Below are positions 29,196 to 36,072 of a DNA stretch of 64,000 nucleotides, one piece after another. The position numbers and the translations under genes were made by a program. The stretch is from Hominimerdicola alba 8. Its GTDB lineage: Bacteria; Bacillota; Clostridia; Oscillospirales; Ruminococcaceae. The notes beneath the pieces were generated by a model. It saw only the letters and a list, made by a program, of their open reading frames with translations, did no database searches and was not told the origin of the DNA. The stretch spans positions 1-64,000 of the forward strand of contig NZ_ADKM02000122.1 of the NCBI RefSeq assembly GCF_000178155.2. Reading direction: 5' to 3'. How positions within the stretch are numbered: position 1 is the stretch's first letter; the number at the start of each line of letters is the position of its first letter.

Positions 29196-30617
29196 TTGGC
29201 TAAGAAGCAGGAAAGCACTAACGAAAAGATCGTCCGCTTGTATAAAGAGGGCTATTCTTTTGACGAGATCTCCAGAACTATGGAGATACCAAAGGGTAAT
29301 GTAATAGGCATAGTTGAGAAGTATTTCCCTGATTATCAGACTTATGTTCAGCCGCAGATAGATCATTCTGCGATCGAAGCAAAGACTGATAAGGGCAGCA
29401 AGAGCAAGTTTCACGGCGTATCGTTCCTGAAAAGGGGCGGTAAGGATAAGGAAGAGCATGCTGATATCACTGTCAATCTCGAAATGGGCGAAGACGGTTT
29501 CCTTGACAGGACTTCGATAGGCATCGCCAAGATGCTGAAAAACGGCAGAAGTGACGGCGATACTGCTGAGTTTTTCAATAAGACAAAAGCCGATATACAG
29601 GCAGTTCGTGAGGTAATGGATGAGCATTTCAGAAGAGTTGAGGCTAACAAGAAGCCTGAGCCTGCAAAGGCTTCCTCCTCTGATGACAATAAGTTCAGCA
29701 ACTTTGCAACGGGTCTTGAAGATGAGGCGCCCAAGCCGTCAAGACCAAAGTATACGCCGCCTACATATTCCAAGCGTGATGACCCTAAGCCTGTTTCGGC
29801 ATCATATGGTCTGGCTGATAATAAGCCCGCTTTTGAAGCTCCTGTTGAAGAAGAAAAGCCTGTCGAGCCAGAGGTGACCGAAGCGGCGCCTGAGAACACC
29901 GAGGTCATCGATGAGGCAGAACTGCTGAGAAAGGCAGTTGAAGAAGCTAATCTTCCGCCTATAATCGAAAGGGCAGAAGAAGAGCATAAGGTCAGCCTGT
30001 TATCAGATGATAATGAAAGCGGCGCTTCTGTACCCGCATCAGAGCATAAGGTCAGCCTGCTGGATGATGATGTTCCTGCGCCTGCCGCAGAAGAAGCTGT
30101 TACCGAACTGACCGACATGTCAGATGAAGATTCCGATACCTCTGATGTATCGGAAACCGATGAGATGCCTGAGATAGACGAGATACCTGAGATACCGTCC
30201 ATCGAGCCTGTTAGCGGCGAGGCTCTTGAGAAAGAGCTTGTAAAGGCACCGGAACCAGTTGAAGATATCCCTGAGATCGGATATGAAAATACAATCGAGG
30301 AAAATAATTCCGAGAATAAGAAGGAGGTTTATCCGGGCATGAGCGCTTTGGAGAAAATGAAGCAGTTTGCACAGGAGCAAATTGCACTTAATAACAAGAA
30401 GATCGAGGAGCTGAAGTCTAAGAAGACTGACGCTGAGAACGATGCGTTTGACTGCAATACAAAGGTCGAGGCTATGAAGAAAGAGATCGAAGATATGCAG
30501 GCTAAATTGCTGATCCTGATCGATGAGAAGGACAAGGCAGGCAAGGTCGTAAGCGATATCAATGATGAGATCGATGCGATCAACAAGGAGAATGCTGATT
30601 ACGGCACATACCTGTAA
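29196..30617 (+). CDS. Acidic protein with N-terminal HTH-like segment and C-terminal coiled coil, function unknown
   Basis: I do not recognise this family. From the TTG at 29196 (nine bases after GGAAGGA) the product has about 473 residues. Residues 8-45 look like a helix-turn-helix (VRLYKEGYSFDEISRTMEIP then KGNVIGIVEKYF). The middle (about 130-360) is acidic, rich in Glu, Pro, Ser and Asp, and contains two copies of EHKVSLL-SDD or DDD. The last 110 residues are a charged coiled coil ending in NKENADYGTYL. An upstream ATG at 29178 is possible. It has a strong promoter and a terminator at 30630-30660, so it is well expressed and monocistronic. Confidence 0.75.
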   Translation: MAKKQESTNEKIVRLYKEGYSFDEISRTMEIPKGNVIGIVEKYFPDYQTYVQPQIDHSAIEAKTDKGSKSKFHGVSFLKRGGKDKEEHADITVNLEMGEDGFLDRTSIGIAKMLKNGRSDGDTAEFFNKTKADIQAVREVMDEHFRRVEANKKPEPAKASSSDDNKFSNFATGLEDEAPKPSRPKYTPPTYSKRDDPKPVSASYGLADNKPAFEAPVEEEKPVEPEVTEAAPENTEVIDEAELLRKAVEEANLPPIIERAEEEHKVSLLSDDNESGASVPASEHKVSLLDDDVPAPAAEEAVTELTDMSDEDSDTSDVSETDEMPEIDEIPEIPSIEPVSGEALEKELVKAPEPVEDIPEIGYENTIEENNSENKKEVYPGMSALEKMKQFAQEQIALNNKKIEELKSKKTDAENDAFDCNTKVEAMKKEIEDMQAKLLILIDEKDKAGKVVSDINDEIDAINKENADYGTYL

Positions 30618-30629
30618 ATTATTGTCTTT

Positions 30630-30660
30630 AAACTCCGTCCTTTGTGGGCGGAGTTTTTTG
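30630..30660 (+). terminator. Terminator after the HTH/coiled-coil gene
   Basis: AACTCCG pairs with CGGAGTT with two extra inner pairs, followed by six T residues. Confidence 0.85.
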
Positions 30661-30674
30661 TGTGAGGTGGTAGT

Positions 30675-31352
30675 ATGCTTTTTACCGATCCGTTATACAA
30701 GTATATCATTGACCTTGTTATGCCCAACAGCTGCCCGTTTTGCGGCAAGCTGTTGATCTGGGACAGACTGCTGTGTGATGATTGTGAAGCGGATATGCCC
30801 GAAAAATTCCGAGAAGAACTGAAAATCGGTAATGTTGACGGGGCAGTAGGGGCATTTTATTACGAGGATAAAATAATCGGGCAGATATATAGTCTTAAGC
30901 GCGGCGGAAATGTAAATAATTTTGCTGAACTAAGTTCCCGTATAATAGCCGAACGACTGACCGAACAGGGCATTTCCGACAAGATAGATATTGTCACAGC
31001 AGTGCCGATGTATCTGGGCAAAAAGCTGACACGCGGAAGAAATCAGGCTGAACTGCTGGCAAGTTTTGTCGCTGATGCCATCAGTAAACGAACAGACTTC
31101 TCGCTGCTTGCACGAAGAAAGGATACTACCGAACAGCATAAACTTGAAAAAGCAGAGCGTCTAAAGCACGCCGAAGAGGTTTACGCCATGAACCGAAAGC
31201 ACACTGATATAAGCGGGAAGACCGTCTTAATATGTGATGATGTCATTACTACAGGTGCGACTATAGGCGTATGTGCTAAGGTACTTAAAACCGCAGGCGC
31301 CGCAGAAGTCTATGCTTGCAGCGCTGCTGTTTCCGTTATAGATAAAATGTGA
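30675..31352 (+). CDS. comFC: ComF family protein
   Basis: A 225-residue ComFC-type protein with an N-terminal zinc-binding motif (CPFC at 17-20 and CDDC at 35-38) and a C-terminal phosphoribosyltransferase fold with VLICDDVITTGATIG near residue 185. Relatives act in natural DNA uptake. No comFA partner is adjacent. The start follows GAGGTGG and lies close behind the preceding terminator. Confidence 0.92.
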   Translation: MLFTDPLYKYIIDLVMPNSCPFCGKLLIWDRLLCDDCEADMPEKFREELKIGNVDGAVGAFYYEDKIIGQIYSLKRGGNVNNFAELSSRIIAERLTEQGISDKIDIVTAVPMYLGKKLTRGRNQAELLASFVADAISKRTDFSLLARRKDTTEQHKLEKAERLKHAEEVYAMNRKHTDISGKTVLICDDVITTGATIGVCAKVLKTAGAAEVYACSAAVSVIDKM

Positions 31353-31360
31353 GCGCGTAT

Positions 31361-31463
31361 TATAGCGATCCGCCTTAAAATTCAGACAAAATCCAGTCAC
31401 AAAGCCCATAGATCCCAGCTTTTGCGACTGGATTTTGTGAATTTAAAAAGTTGGATTGCTATA
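31361..31463. repeat. 103-bp palindromic repeat, family B, copy 2
   Basis: Same element as at 9876. The inner stem reads CCAGTC/GACTGG here against CCGGTC/GACCGG in copy 1, a paired change that keeps the stem. It lies eight bases after the comF-like gene. Confidence 0.85.
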
Positions 31464-31564
31464 GTATTGACTTTACACTTTTGAAATTATTTTGAAATAT
31501 AAATCGTTCATAATTGTGTATGTAATTATTCTTTATTTAAATCGAAAACTATCACGTGATAATA

Positions 31565-31708
31565 TTGACCCTCAGAAAAAAGCGTGATATAATTTAAAGG
31601 TGATCAGATCTACTGTGTATATATCATCACACAGTGTCGTCATATTCAGATCCCTCGTGCATGAGCGCAATTTCGGATAAGCGCTTATGTTCGGGGGATT
31701 TTTTTTAA
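31565..31708 (+). ncRNA. Candidate small RNA of about 110 bases with promoter and terminator
   Basis: A promoter (TTGACC, 17 bases, TATAAT at 31588-31593) is followed by a hairpin ACTGTGT/ACACAGT and a long terminator stem at 31649-31708 (GATCCCTCGTGCATGAGCGC against GCGCTTATGTTCGGGGGATT, then eight T residues). No reading frame of note is present. The family is unknown to me. Confidence 0.55.
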
Positions 31709-31822
31709 TATGACTATCCCTTTATCACACCAACTGAAAATGCGGTAAACAAAAAGATATACGCCAAGCACTTCAAGTTCTGTATAGCCGCTGTTTTTGT
31801 GGTGTGTCAGCGGAATAATCAC
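31709..31822 (-). mobile_element. MITE-like element, family A, copy 5 (114 bp, centre deleted)
   Basis: Starts TATGACTATCCC and ends CGGAATAATCAC. The central hairpin is missing, as in copy 4. Flanks TTTTTTTAA and ATTTTAAAA are only loosely alike. It abuts the T-run of the preceding small RNA terminator. Confidence 0.82.
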
Positions 31823-31957
31823 ATTTTAAAATAAAAGAATAGAATATTTAAGGTATTTTTTAACTATAATTTAAAGTATACTTAAGCCCGACTGATTATA
31901 ATATGAACTATAGCAAGCAATGGGGCATGACCCCGAATCGTTAAGGAGGGCTTAGAT

Positions 31958-34084
31958 ATGAAAGCTATGATAATGAAAAAGACAATAAGTGCGGCTGCGG
32001 CAGCAATGATGATGCTGACTTCGACTGTCGGACTGAATGCGTTTGCATTCGAGGATAAGGGCGAGTATGATAACGTGTTCACCTTTACTTCAAATTCAGT
32101 TTCGGCATCTGACAGCGATGGTTCGGGGTTCAAAATAAATGAAACCGCATTGACCATCAATGAGTCTGGCGTATATGTTGTAACAGGTAAGTGTTCAGAG
32201 GGCAGCATCCAGATAAAGAAAGGTACTACAGATGTTGTGCTGATACTTGATAATATCGACCTCACAGCAAGCGATACAGCACCGCTGACAGTCGGTAAAG
32301 AAGCACAGGTGGAAATATTCGTAAAAGGCACTAACACCCTTAAAGACGCAGAAAACCTTGCTGATGAAACATCAGCTGATGCAGAGGTAGCAGATGCTTT
32401 TGAGGGCGCTGCGATAAAGGTAAAGAGCTCTGCAACTGCGACAATAACAGGTACAGGCACTCTGACGGTTGACGGCACCGCCTGCAAGAACGGTATCAAG
32501 GGCGGCACATCTGCTTCTGTTATCGTGGGCGGAAGTTCTGCTGATACCCTGACACTTAATGTCAACGCAGCAAATAACGGTCTTGCTTCCGATGGTAGTG
32601 TTATAGTCAACAGCGGTAATGTGAATATCAAAGCCACAGCTGATGCGCTGAAAGCATCTCCCGATGAAGATGACACCGAGTCGGCAGGTACGGTCACCAT
32701 CAACGGCGGTAAATTGACCATCAACGGCGGTGAAGACGGCATACAGGCTGACGGCGGCTTTACAATGAACGGCGGCACTGCTGATATAACTGCTGCAGGC
32801 GGTCACACCAAAACTGTCGCAGACGGCGGCAAGGGCATCAAATCTGACAGCTATATCACTGTTGCAGGCGGTACTATCAATATCGACTCAGCCGATGACG
32901 GAATACACCTGAACGGCACCGCAGGTACAGAAACCATCAGCATAACAGGCGGTGTGATAACCGTTTCGGCTTCTGATGACGGCATCAAGTCTGACTATTA
33001 TCTGAATATCGGTTCCAAAGACGGCACAGCTTCACCTGAGATAAAGATACTTCAGGCAAGCGAGGGTCTTGAAGGTGCTATCGTTAACCTCTGGTCTGGA
33101 AAAGGCAGTGTAGTATCATCCGATGACGGCATAAATGCTGCAAACAGTGACCTGAAAAACTTTACATACCAGCTGAATATCGCAGGCGGAACATGGTATA
33201 TAAATGCCAACGGCGATGGCGTTGACTCCAACGGCAACATGACAGTTTCGGGCGGTTATACCGAAGTATTCGGTTCGCCAAATAATGGCAATGGCGCTCT
33301 TGATATAGGCGATAACGGCAACACTCTCACCGTAACAGGCGGTACTATTGCAGGTATCGGTATGAACGGCATGGCAGTTGTTCCAACTTCAGGCAGCTAT
33401 CTTGCATTTGGCGGAAGCGGAAGTACAGGCGGCTTTGGCGGAGGCGGAAGTACAGGCGGCTTTGGCGGAGGCCGCCCAGGAAGAGACGGTCAGTCAGGCA
33501 CAGGTCAGCAGAGCGGTACTTCGACCGTGAACATAACAAATGGCTCTACCATTGAGATAAAGGATAGTCAGGGCAATTCACTTTACAGCGGTGTTGGCGT
33601 CAAGTCAGCTAACCATGTGGTATTCACTTCGGAAGCACTGAATGCTAATGAAACTTACACCCTCTACATCAATGGTTCAGCGAGTGGTACCGCAACAGTA
33701 TCTCAGGGCAGCGGTCAGGCTTCGGGCGGTTTCGGACCCGGACAGGGCGGTTTCGGACCCGGACAGGGCGGTTTCGGACCCGGACAGGGCGGCTGGCAGC
33801 CCGGCACAGGCACCGATCCCGTTACACCTCCCGATGGCGGCAATGTCCCCACACCTCCCGATGACGGACAGGATCATTATCTGTTTGGCGATGTAAACCT
33901 TGATGGTGCCATAAATGCTTCTGATGTAGTTCTTTTGGCTTCTCACATCAAGAGTGTCAGAACACTCAGCGGTTCAGGCTATATGTCGGCAGATGTAAAC
34001 CACGATAACACAGTAGATGTTACCGACCTCAGCCTTGTTGCCGCGCATGTAAAGGGCGTAAATAGCCTTACCGAACAGAACTAA
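31958..34084 (+). CDS. Secreted carbohydrate-binding beta-helix protein with dockerin
   Basis: A 708-residue exported protein. The signal peptide covers residues 1-30. Residues 35-500 are a repetitive, Gly/Asp/Asn-rich beta-helix of the Cthe_2159-like carbohydrate-binding type, with repeated turns such as SADDGIHLNG and SDDGIKSDYY. A Gly-rich stretch includes three exact copies of GGFGPGQ (residues about 590-610). A Pro/Asp linker leads to a type I dockerin (DVNLDGAINASDVVLLASHI and DVNHDNTVDVTDLSLVAAHV). It probably attaches to plant polysaccharide and docks to a cohesin. AAGGAGG lies eight bases before the ATG. Confidence 0.9.
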   Translation: MKAMIMKKTISAAAAAMMMLTSTVGLNAFAFEDKGEYDNVFTFTSNSVSASDSDGSGFKINETALTINESGVYVVTGKCSEGSIQIKKGTTDVVLILDNIDLTASDTAPLTVGKEAQVEIFVKGTNTLKDAENLADETSADAEVADAFEGAAIKVKSSATATITGTGTLTVDGTACKNGIKGGTSASVIVGGSSADTLTLNVNAANNGLASDGSVIVNSGNVNIKATADALKASPDEDDTESAGTVTINGGKLTINGGEDGIQADGGFTMNGGTADITAAGGHTKTVADGGKGIKSDSYITVAGGTINIDSADDGIHLNGTAGTETISITGGVITVSASDDGIKSDYYLNIGSKDGTASPEIKILQASEGLEGAIVNLWSGKGSVVSSDDGINAANSDLKNFTYQLNIAGGTWYINANGDGVDSNGNMTVSGGYTEVFGSPNNGNGALDIGDNGNTLTVTGGTIAGIGMNGMAVVPTSGSYLAFGGSGSTGGFGGGGSTGGFGGGRPGRDGQSGTGQQSGTSTVNITNGSTIEIKDSQGNSLYSGVGVKSANHVVFTSEALNANETYTLYINGSASGTATVSQGSGQASGGFGPGQGGFGPGQGGFGPGQGGWQPGTGTDPVTPPDGGNVPTPPDDGQDHYLFGDVNLDGAINASDVVLLASHIKSVRTLSGSGYMSADVNHDNTVDVTDLSLVAAHVKGVNSLTEQN

Positions 34085-34118
34085 ACTTCCATGCTGATAA
34101 AGGTCGCATATCAGACCT

Positions 34119-34158
34119 CGCCCCCGACAGAGATAAGCTGTCGGGGGCGATCTTTTTG
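34119..34158 (+). terminator. Terminator after the dockerin protein gene
   Basis: CGCCCCCGACAG pairs perfectly with CTGTCGGGGGCG around AGATAAG, followed by a T-rich stretch. Confidence 0.88.
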
Positions 34159-34200
34159 CTACAAGTGAAAAATGCTTTGTTCTACACATAGACCCTTTGG

Positions 34201-34208
34201 CATACAAT
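34201..34208 (+). promoter_or_regulatory. Possible sigma-E type -10 element of spoIIID
   Basis: CATACAAT matches the -10 sequence recognised by mother-cell sigma factors, 22 bases before the spoIIID start. The -35 region is not convincing. Confidence 0.45.
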
Positions 34209-34229
34209 TAAGCAAAAGGGGTGTATACC

Positions 34230-34487
34230 ATGTTTAGAACCGATAAGGAAAGGGCTGTGATCTTCGGTGAATATATGATAGACCGCAGAGCCACAGTCAG
34301 GGCAACGGCTGCTGCTTTTGGGGTGTCGAAATCCACTGTACATAAAGACTTGACAGAACAGCTGCCAAAACTTTCGCCCAAACTTTACCGTGAGGTAAGG
34401 GGCTTACTGGAGGAAAACAAGGAACAGCGCCATATCAGAGGCGGTCTGGCGACCAAGCACAAGTACGAGATGGCATCAAATAAATAG
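34230..34487 (+). CDS. spoIIID: Sporulation transcriptional regulator SpoIIID
   Basis: An 85-residue protein matching SpoIIID closely: FGEYMIDRRATVRATAAAFG, then VSKSTVHKDLTEQLPKL, then HIRGGLATKHKYEM. It is a small helix-turn-helix regulator of mother-cell genes after engulfment begins. The ATG at 34230 follows AAGGGG. A GTG at 34221 is overlapped by that site. Together with spoIIP it suggests that the organism sporulates or keeps remnants of the programme. Confidence 0.93.
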   Translation: MFRTDKERAVIFGEYMIDRRATVRATAAAFGVSKSTVHKDLTEQLPKLSPKLYREVRGLLEENKEQRHIRGGLATKHKYEMASNK

Positions 34488-34589
34488 GATAAATGCCGGG
34501 TCATCAAACTCGGCTTTAATTATTTTAAGTGTTTTATGCCAATAGTACTCACTTTACCGCTTTTCGGCGTAATTCGGCATCGGTGATCG

Positions 34590-34620
34590 TCGTTTTTGTT
34601 GTGTGTCAGATGGATATCAA
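34590..34620. repeat. Partial match to the end of MITE family A
   Basis: CGTTTTTGTTGTGTGTCAGATGGATATCA resembles the family A end GTTTTTGTGGTGTGTCAGCGGGATAACCA. The other end is not clear, so this is a relic at most. Confidence 0.35.
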
Positions 34621-34734
34621 TTCAAAAATACGCCCTCTTTCTATGTGAATATGCAATAAAAATGCGAGTGACGGCTTGTGCAAACAAATGTATTTTATTT
34701 TAATTCCTACATATTTCATTAAAAGTTGTACAAA

Positions 34735-35040
34735 AACGTACAACTTTTGAACGATTTTCGCTGTTAGTAGGGGAGTATGCACGCTGTTCTCTGCCTTTAT
34801 CGGAACTACGGTACGACTATCGTCAGGAGCACTCCTGTACTCCCCGCAGCAGCTTGAAAACGCACCAGACATGTCGTGCTAAGAACACTCGTATCCCACC
34901 GCATCTGCCCCCTTGACGGGCATGACGCCGTAAAGCGGTGTAATGACGAAGTTTAAAAGCGCAAGACCCTTTAGACGGGCACTTCCCGAGTGTTCCGAGT
35001 TTCGTATTGAAAGGTGCTTCATATTTTTTCTGAATGCACA
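34735..35040. ncRNA. Possible structured RNA between spoIIID and the CmpB-like gene
   Basis: In a stretch with no credible gene, two long-range perfect stems are seen. GGGGAGT (34770-34776) pairs with ACTCCCC (34839-34845), and GAACACTCG (34883-34891) pairs with CGAGTGTTC (34987-34995). A hairpin CAGGAGCACTCCTG lies inside the first domain, and AAAAGTTGTAC/GTACAACTTTT sits at 34730-34758. The strand is undecided. No RNA family is assigned. Confidence 0.5.
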
Positions 35041-35075
35041 TTTATGGATCATTGCCAAGAAATTGTTTTATATGA

Positions 35076-35104
35076 TTGACAAAAAAACGGAAAAGGTATA
35101 TAAT
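35076..35104 (+). promoter_or_regulatory. Promoter of the CmpB-like membrane protein gene
   Basis: TTGACA and TATAAT with a 17-base spacer. The expected start near 35111 excludes an ATG at 35109. Confidence 0.85.
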
Positions 35105-35141
35105 ATAAATGAACATTAGTCATTTTTTTGAGGTGATGCTT

Positions 35142-35915
35142 ATGGCTTTAGTTTACAATATCATGATACTTGCGCTGTTGTTTGCTTCGGGCAGTGTGAT
35201 AGGCTGGACGATCGAGGTTTTCTACCGCCGTTTCAAGCCGACTAACAAGGAGCGAGTCTGGATAAATCCGGGATTTCTCAATGGACCTTGCCTGCCGCTT
35301 TACGGCTTTGGTCTTACAGCTTTGTATCTTCTGGCGCTGCTTGAGAAGTTCATACATATCGATAATGATTTACTGCGCAAGGGTGTTCTGTTTGTTATTA
35401 TGGCAGTTACGATGACTGTCATTGAACTTATTGCAGGCGAACTTTTCATAATCAGGCGGCATCTGAAACTTTGGGATTATTCTGAACTAAGATTTAACTA
35501 TAAAGGCTTGATATGTCCGCGTTTTTCTTTTTACTGGGCGATGTTGGGGGCGGCTTACTATTTTTTCATACACCCGCATATCTTGTCAGGGTTGGAATGG
35601 TTCTCCCACAATCTGCTGTTCTCATTTGTAATAGGCTTTTTCTACGGCATACTCACCATCGACCTTGTGAACTCTTTCAGTCTTACAGCTAAGATCAAGG
35701 CGTTTGCTGTTGAAAATGAGATGGTCATTCGCTATGACGAACTTAAAAAGCATATACGCGCTGAAGCTGAACGCAGGCGTGAAAAATATCGTTTTATCAA
35801 TTCCATGCACTCTGAGCGTGGACTGCTCGAAGAACTGAGAGCTTATCTTGAAAAGCAGTTGGAACGCGCAAAACGCGGTGATATAAGTGATCTGACCTTA
35901 ATGAGAAAAAAATAG
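35142..35915 (+). CDS. Putative ABC transporter permease, CmpB-type membrane protein
   Basis: A 257-residue membrane protein of the putative ABC-transporter type IV (CmpB) family. Five or six hydrophobic segments cover residues 1-185, with the family stretch GWTIEVFYRRF near 20 and WINPGFLNGPCLPLYGFG near 40. The last 70 residues are a charged helix, probably cytoplasmic. No ATP-binding partner is nearby. The ATG at 35142 lies six bases after GAGGTG. The function is unproven even for relatives. Confidence 0.8.
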   Translation: MALVYNIMILALLFASGSVIGWTIEVFYRRFKPTNKERVWINPGFLNGPCLPLYGFGLTALYLLALLEKFIHIDNDLLRKGVLFVIMAVTMTVIELIAGELFIIRRHLKLWDYSELRFNYKGLICPRFSFYWAMLGAAYYFFIHPHILSGLEWFSHNLLFSFVIGFFYGILTIDLVNSFSLTAKIKAFAVENEMVIRYDELKKHIRAEAERRREKYRFINSMHSERGLLEELRAYLEKQLERAKRGDISDLTLMRKK

Positions 35916-35941
35916 AAACGATCATAATATTTTAGAACAAT

Positions 35942-35985
35942 ATTGCAGTATTTCACTAAAATTAGTGCGATACTGCAATAATTTT
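35942..35985 (+). terminator. Terminator after the CmpB-like gene
   Basis: ATTGCAGTATTTCACT pairs with AGTGCGATACTGCAAT (short internal mismatch), followed by AATTTT. Confidence 0.75.
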
Positions 35986-35996
35986 AGCTAATACTA

Positions 35997-36025
35997 TTGA
36001 TTTTTTATTAGAAATAAGGTATAAT
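35997..36025 (+). promoter_or_regulatory. Promoter of the PBP-GGDEF gene
   Basis: TTGATT and TATAAT with a 17-base spacer. Confidence 0.75.
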
Positions 36026-36072
36026 AGTTTAATGTAAGCATAGACTGACAGGAGTCTTAGGGAGGAACGGTT

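Noticed and set aside
29411-30202. 263-codon Ser-rich minus-strand frame
   Set aside because: It is the antisense of the acidic protein gene (Glu and Asp codons read as Ser and Leu).
31923-31935. Small GGGG/CCCC hairpin just before the dockerin protein gene as a c-di-GMP riboswitch
   Set aside because: The conserved core bases of that riboswitch class are absent and the hairpin is too short.
33725-33795. Tandem DNA repeats in the dockerin protein gene as a CRISPR-like array
   Set aside because: They are in-frame codons for GGFGPGQ without spacers.
34823-35041. 72-codon minus-strand frame in the structured region
   Set aside because: It is rich in Arg, Cys and Gly, crosses both predicted stems and lacks a ribosome binding site. 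RNA structure explains the region better.
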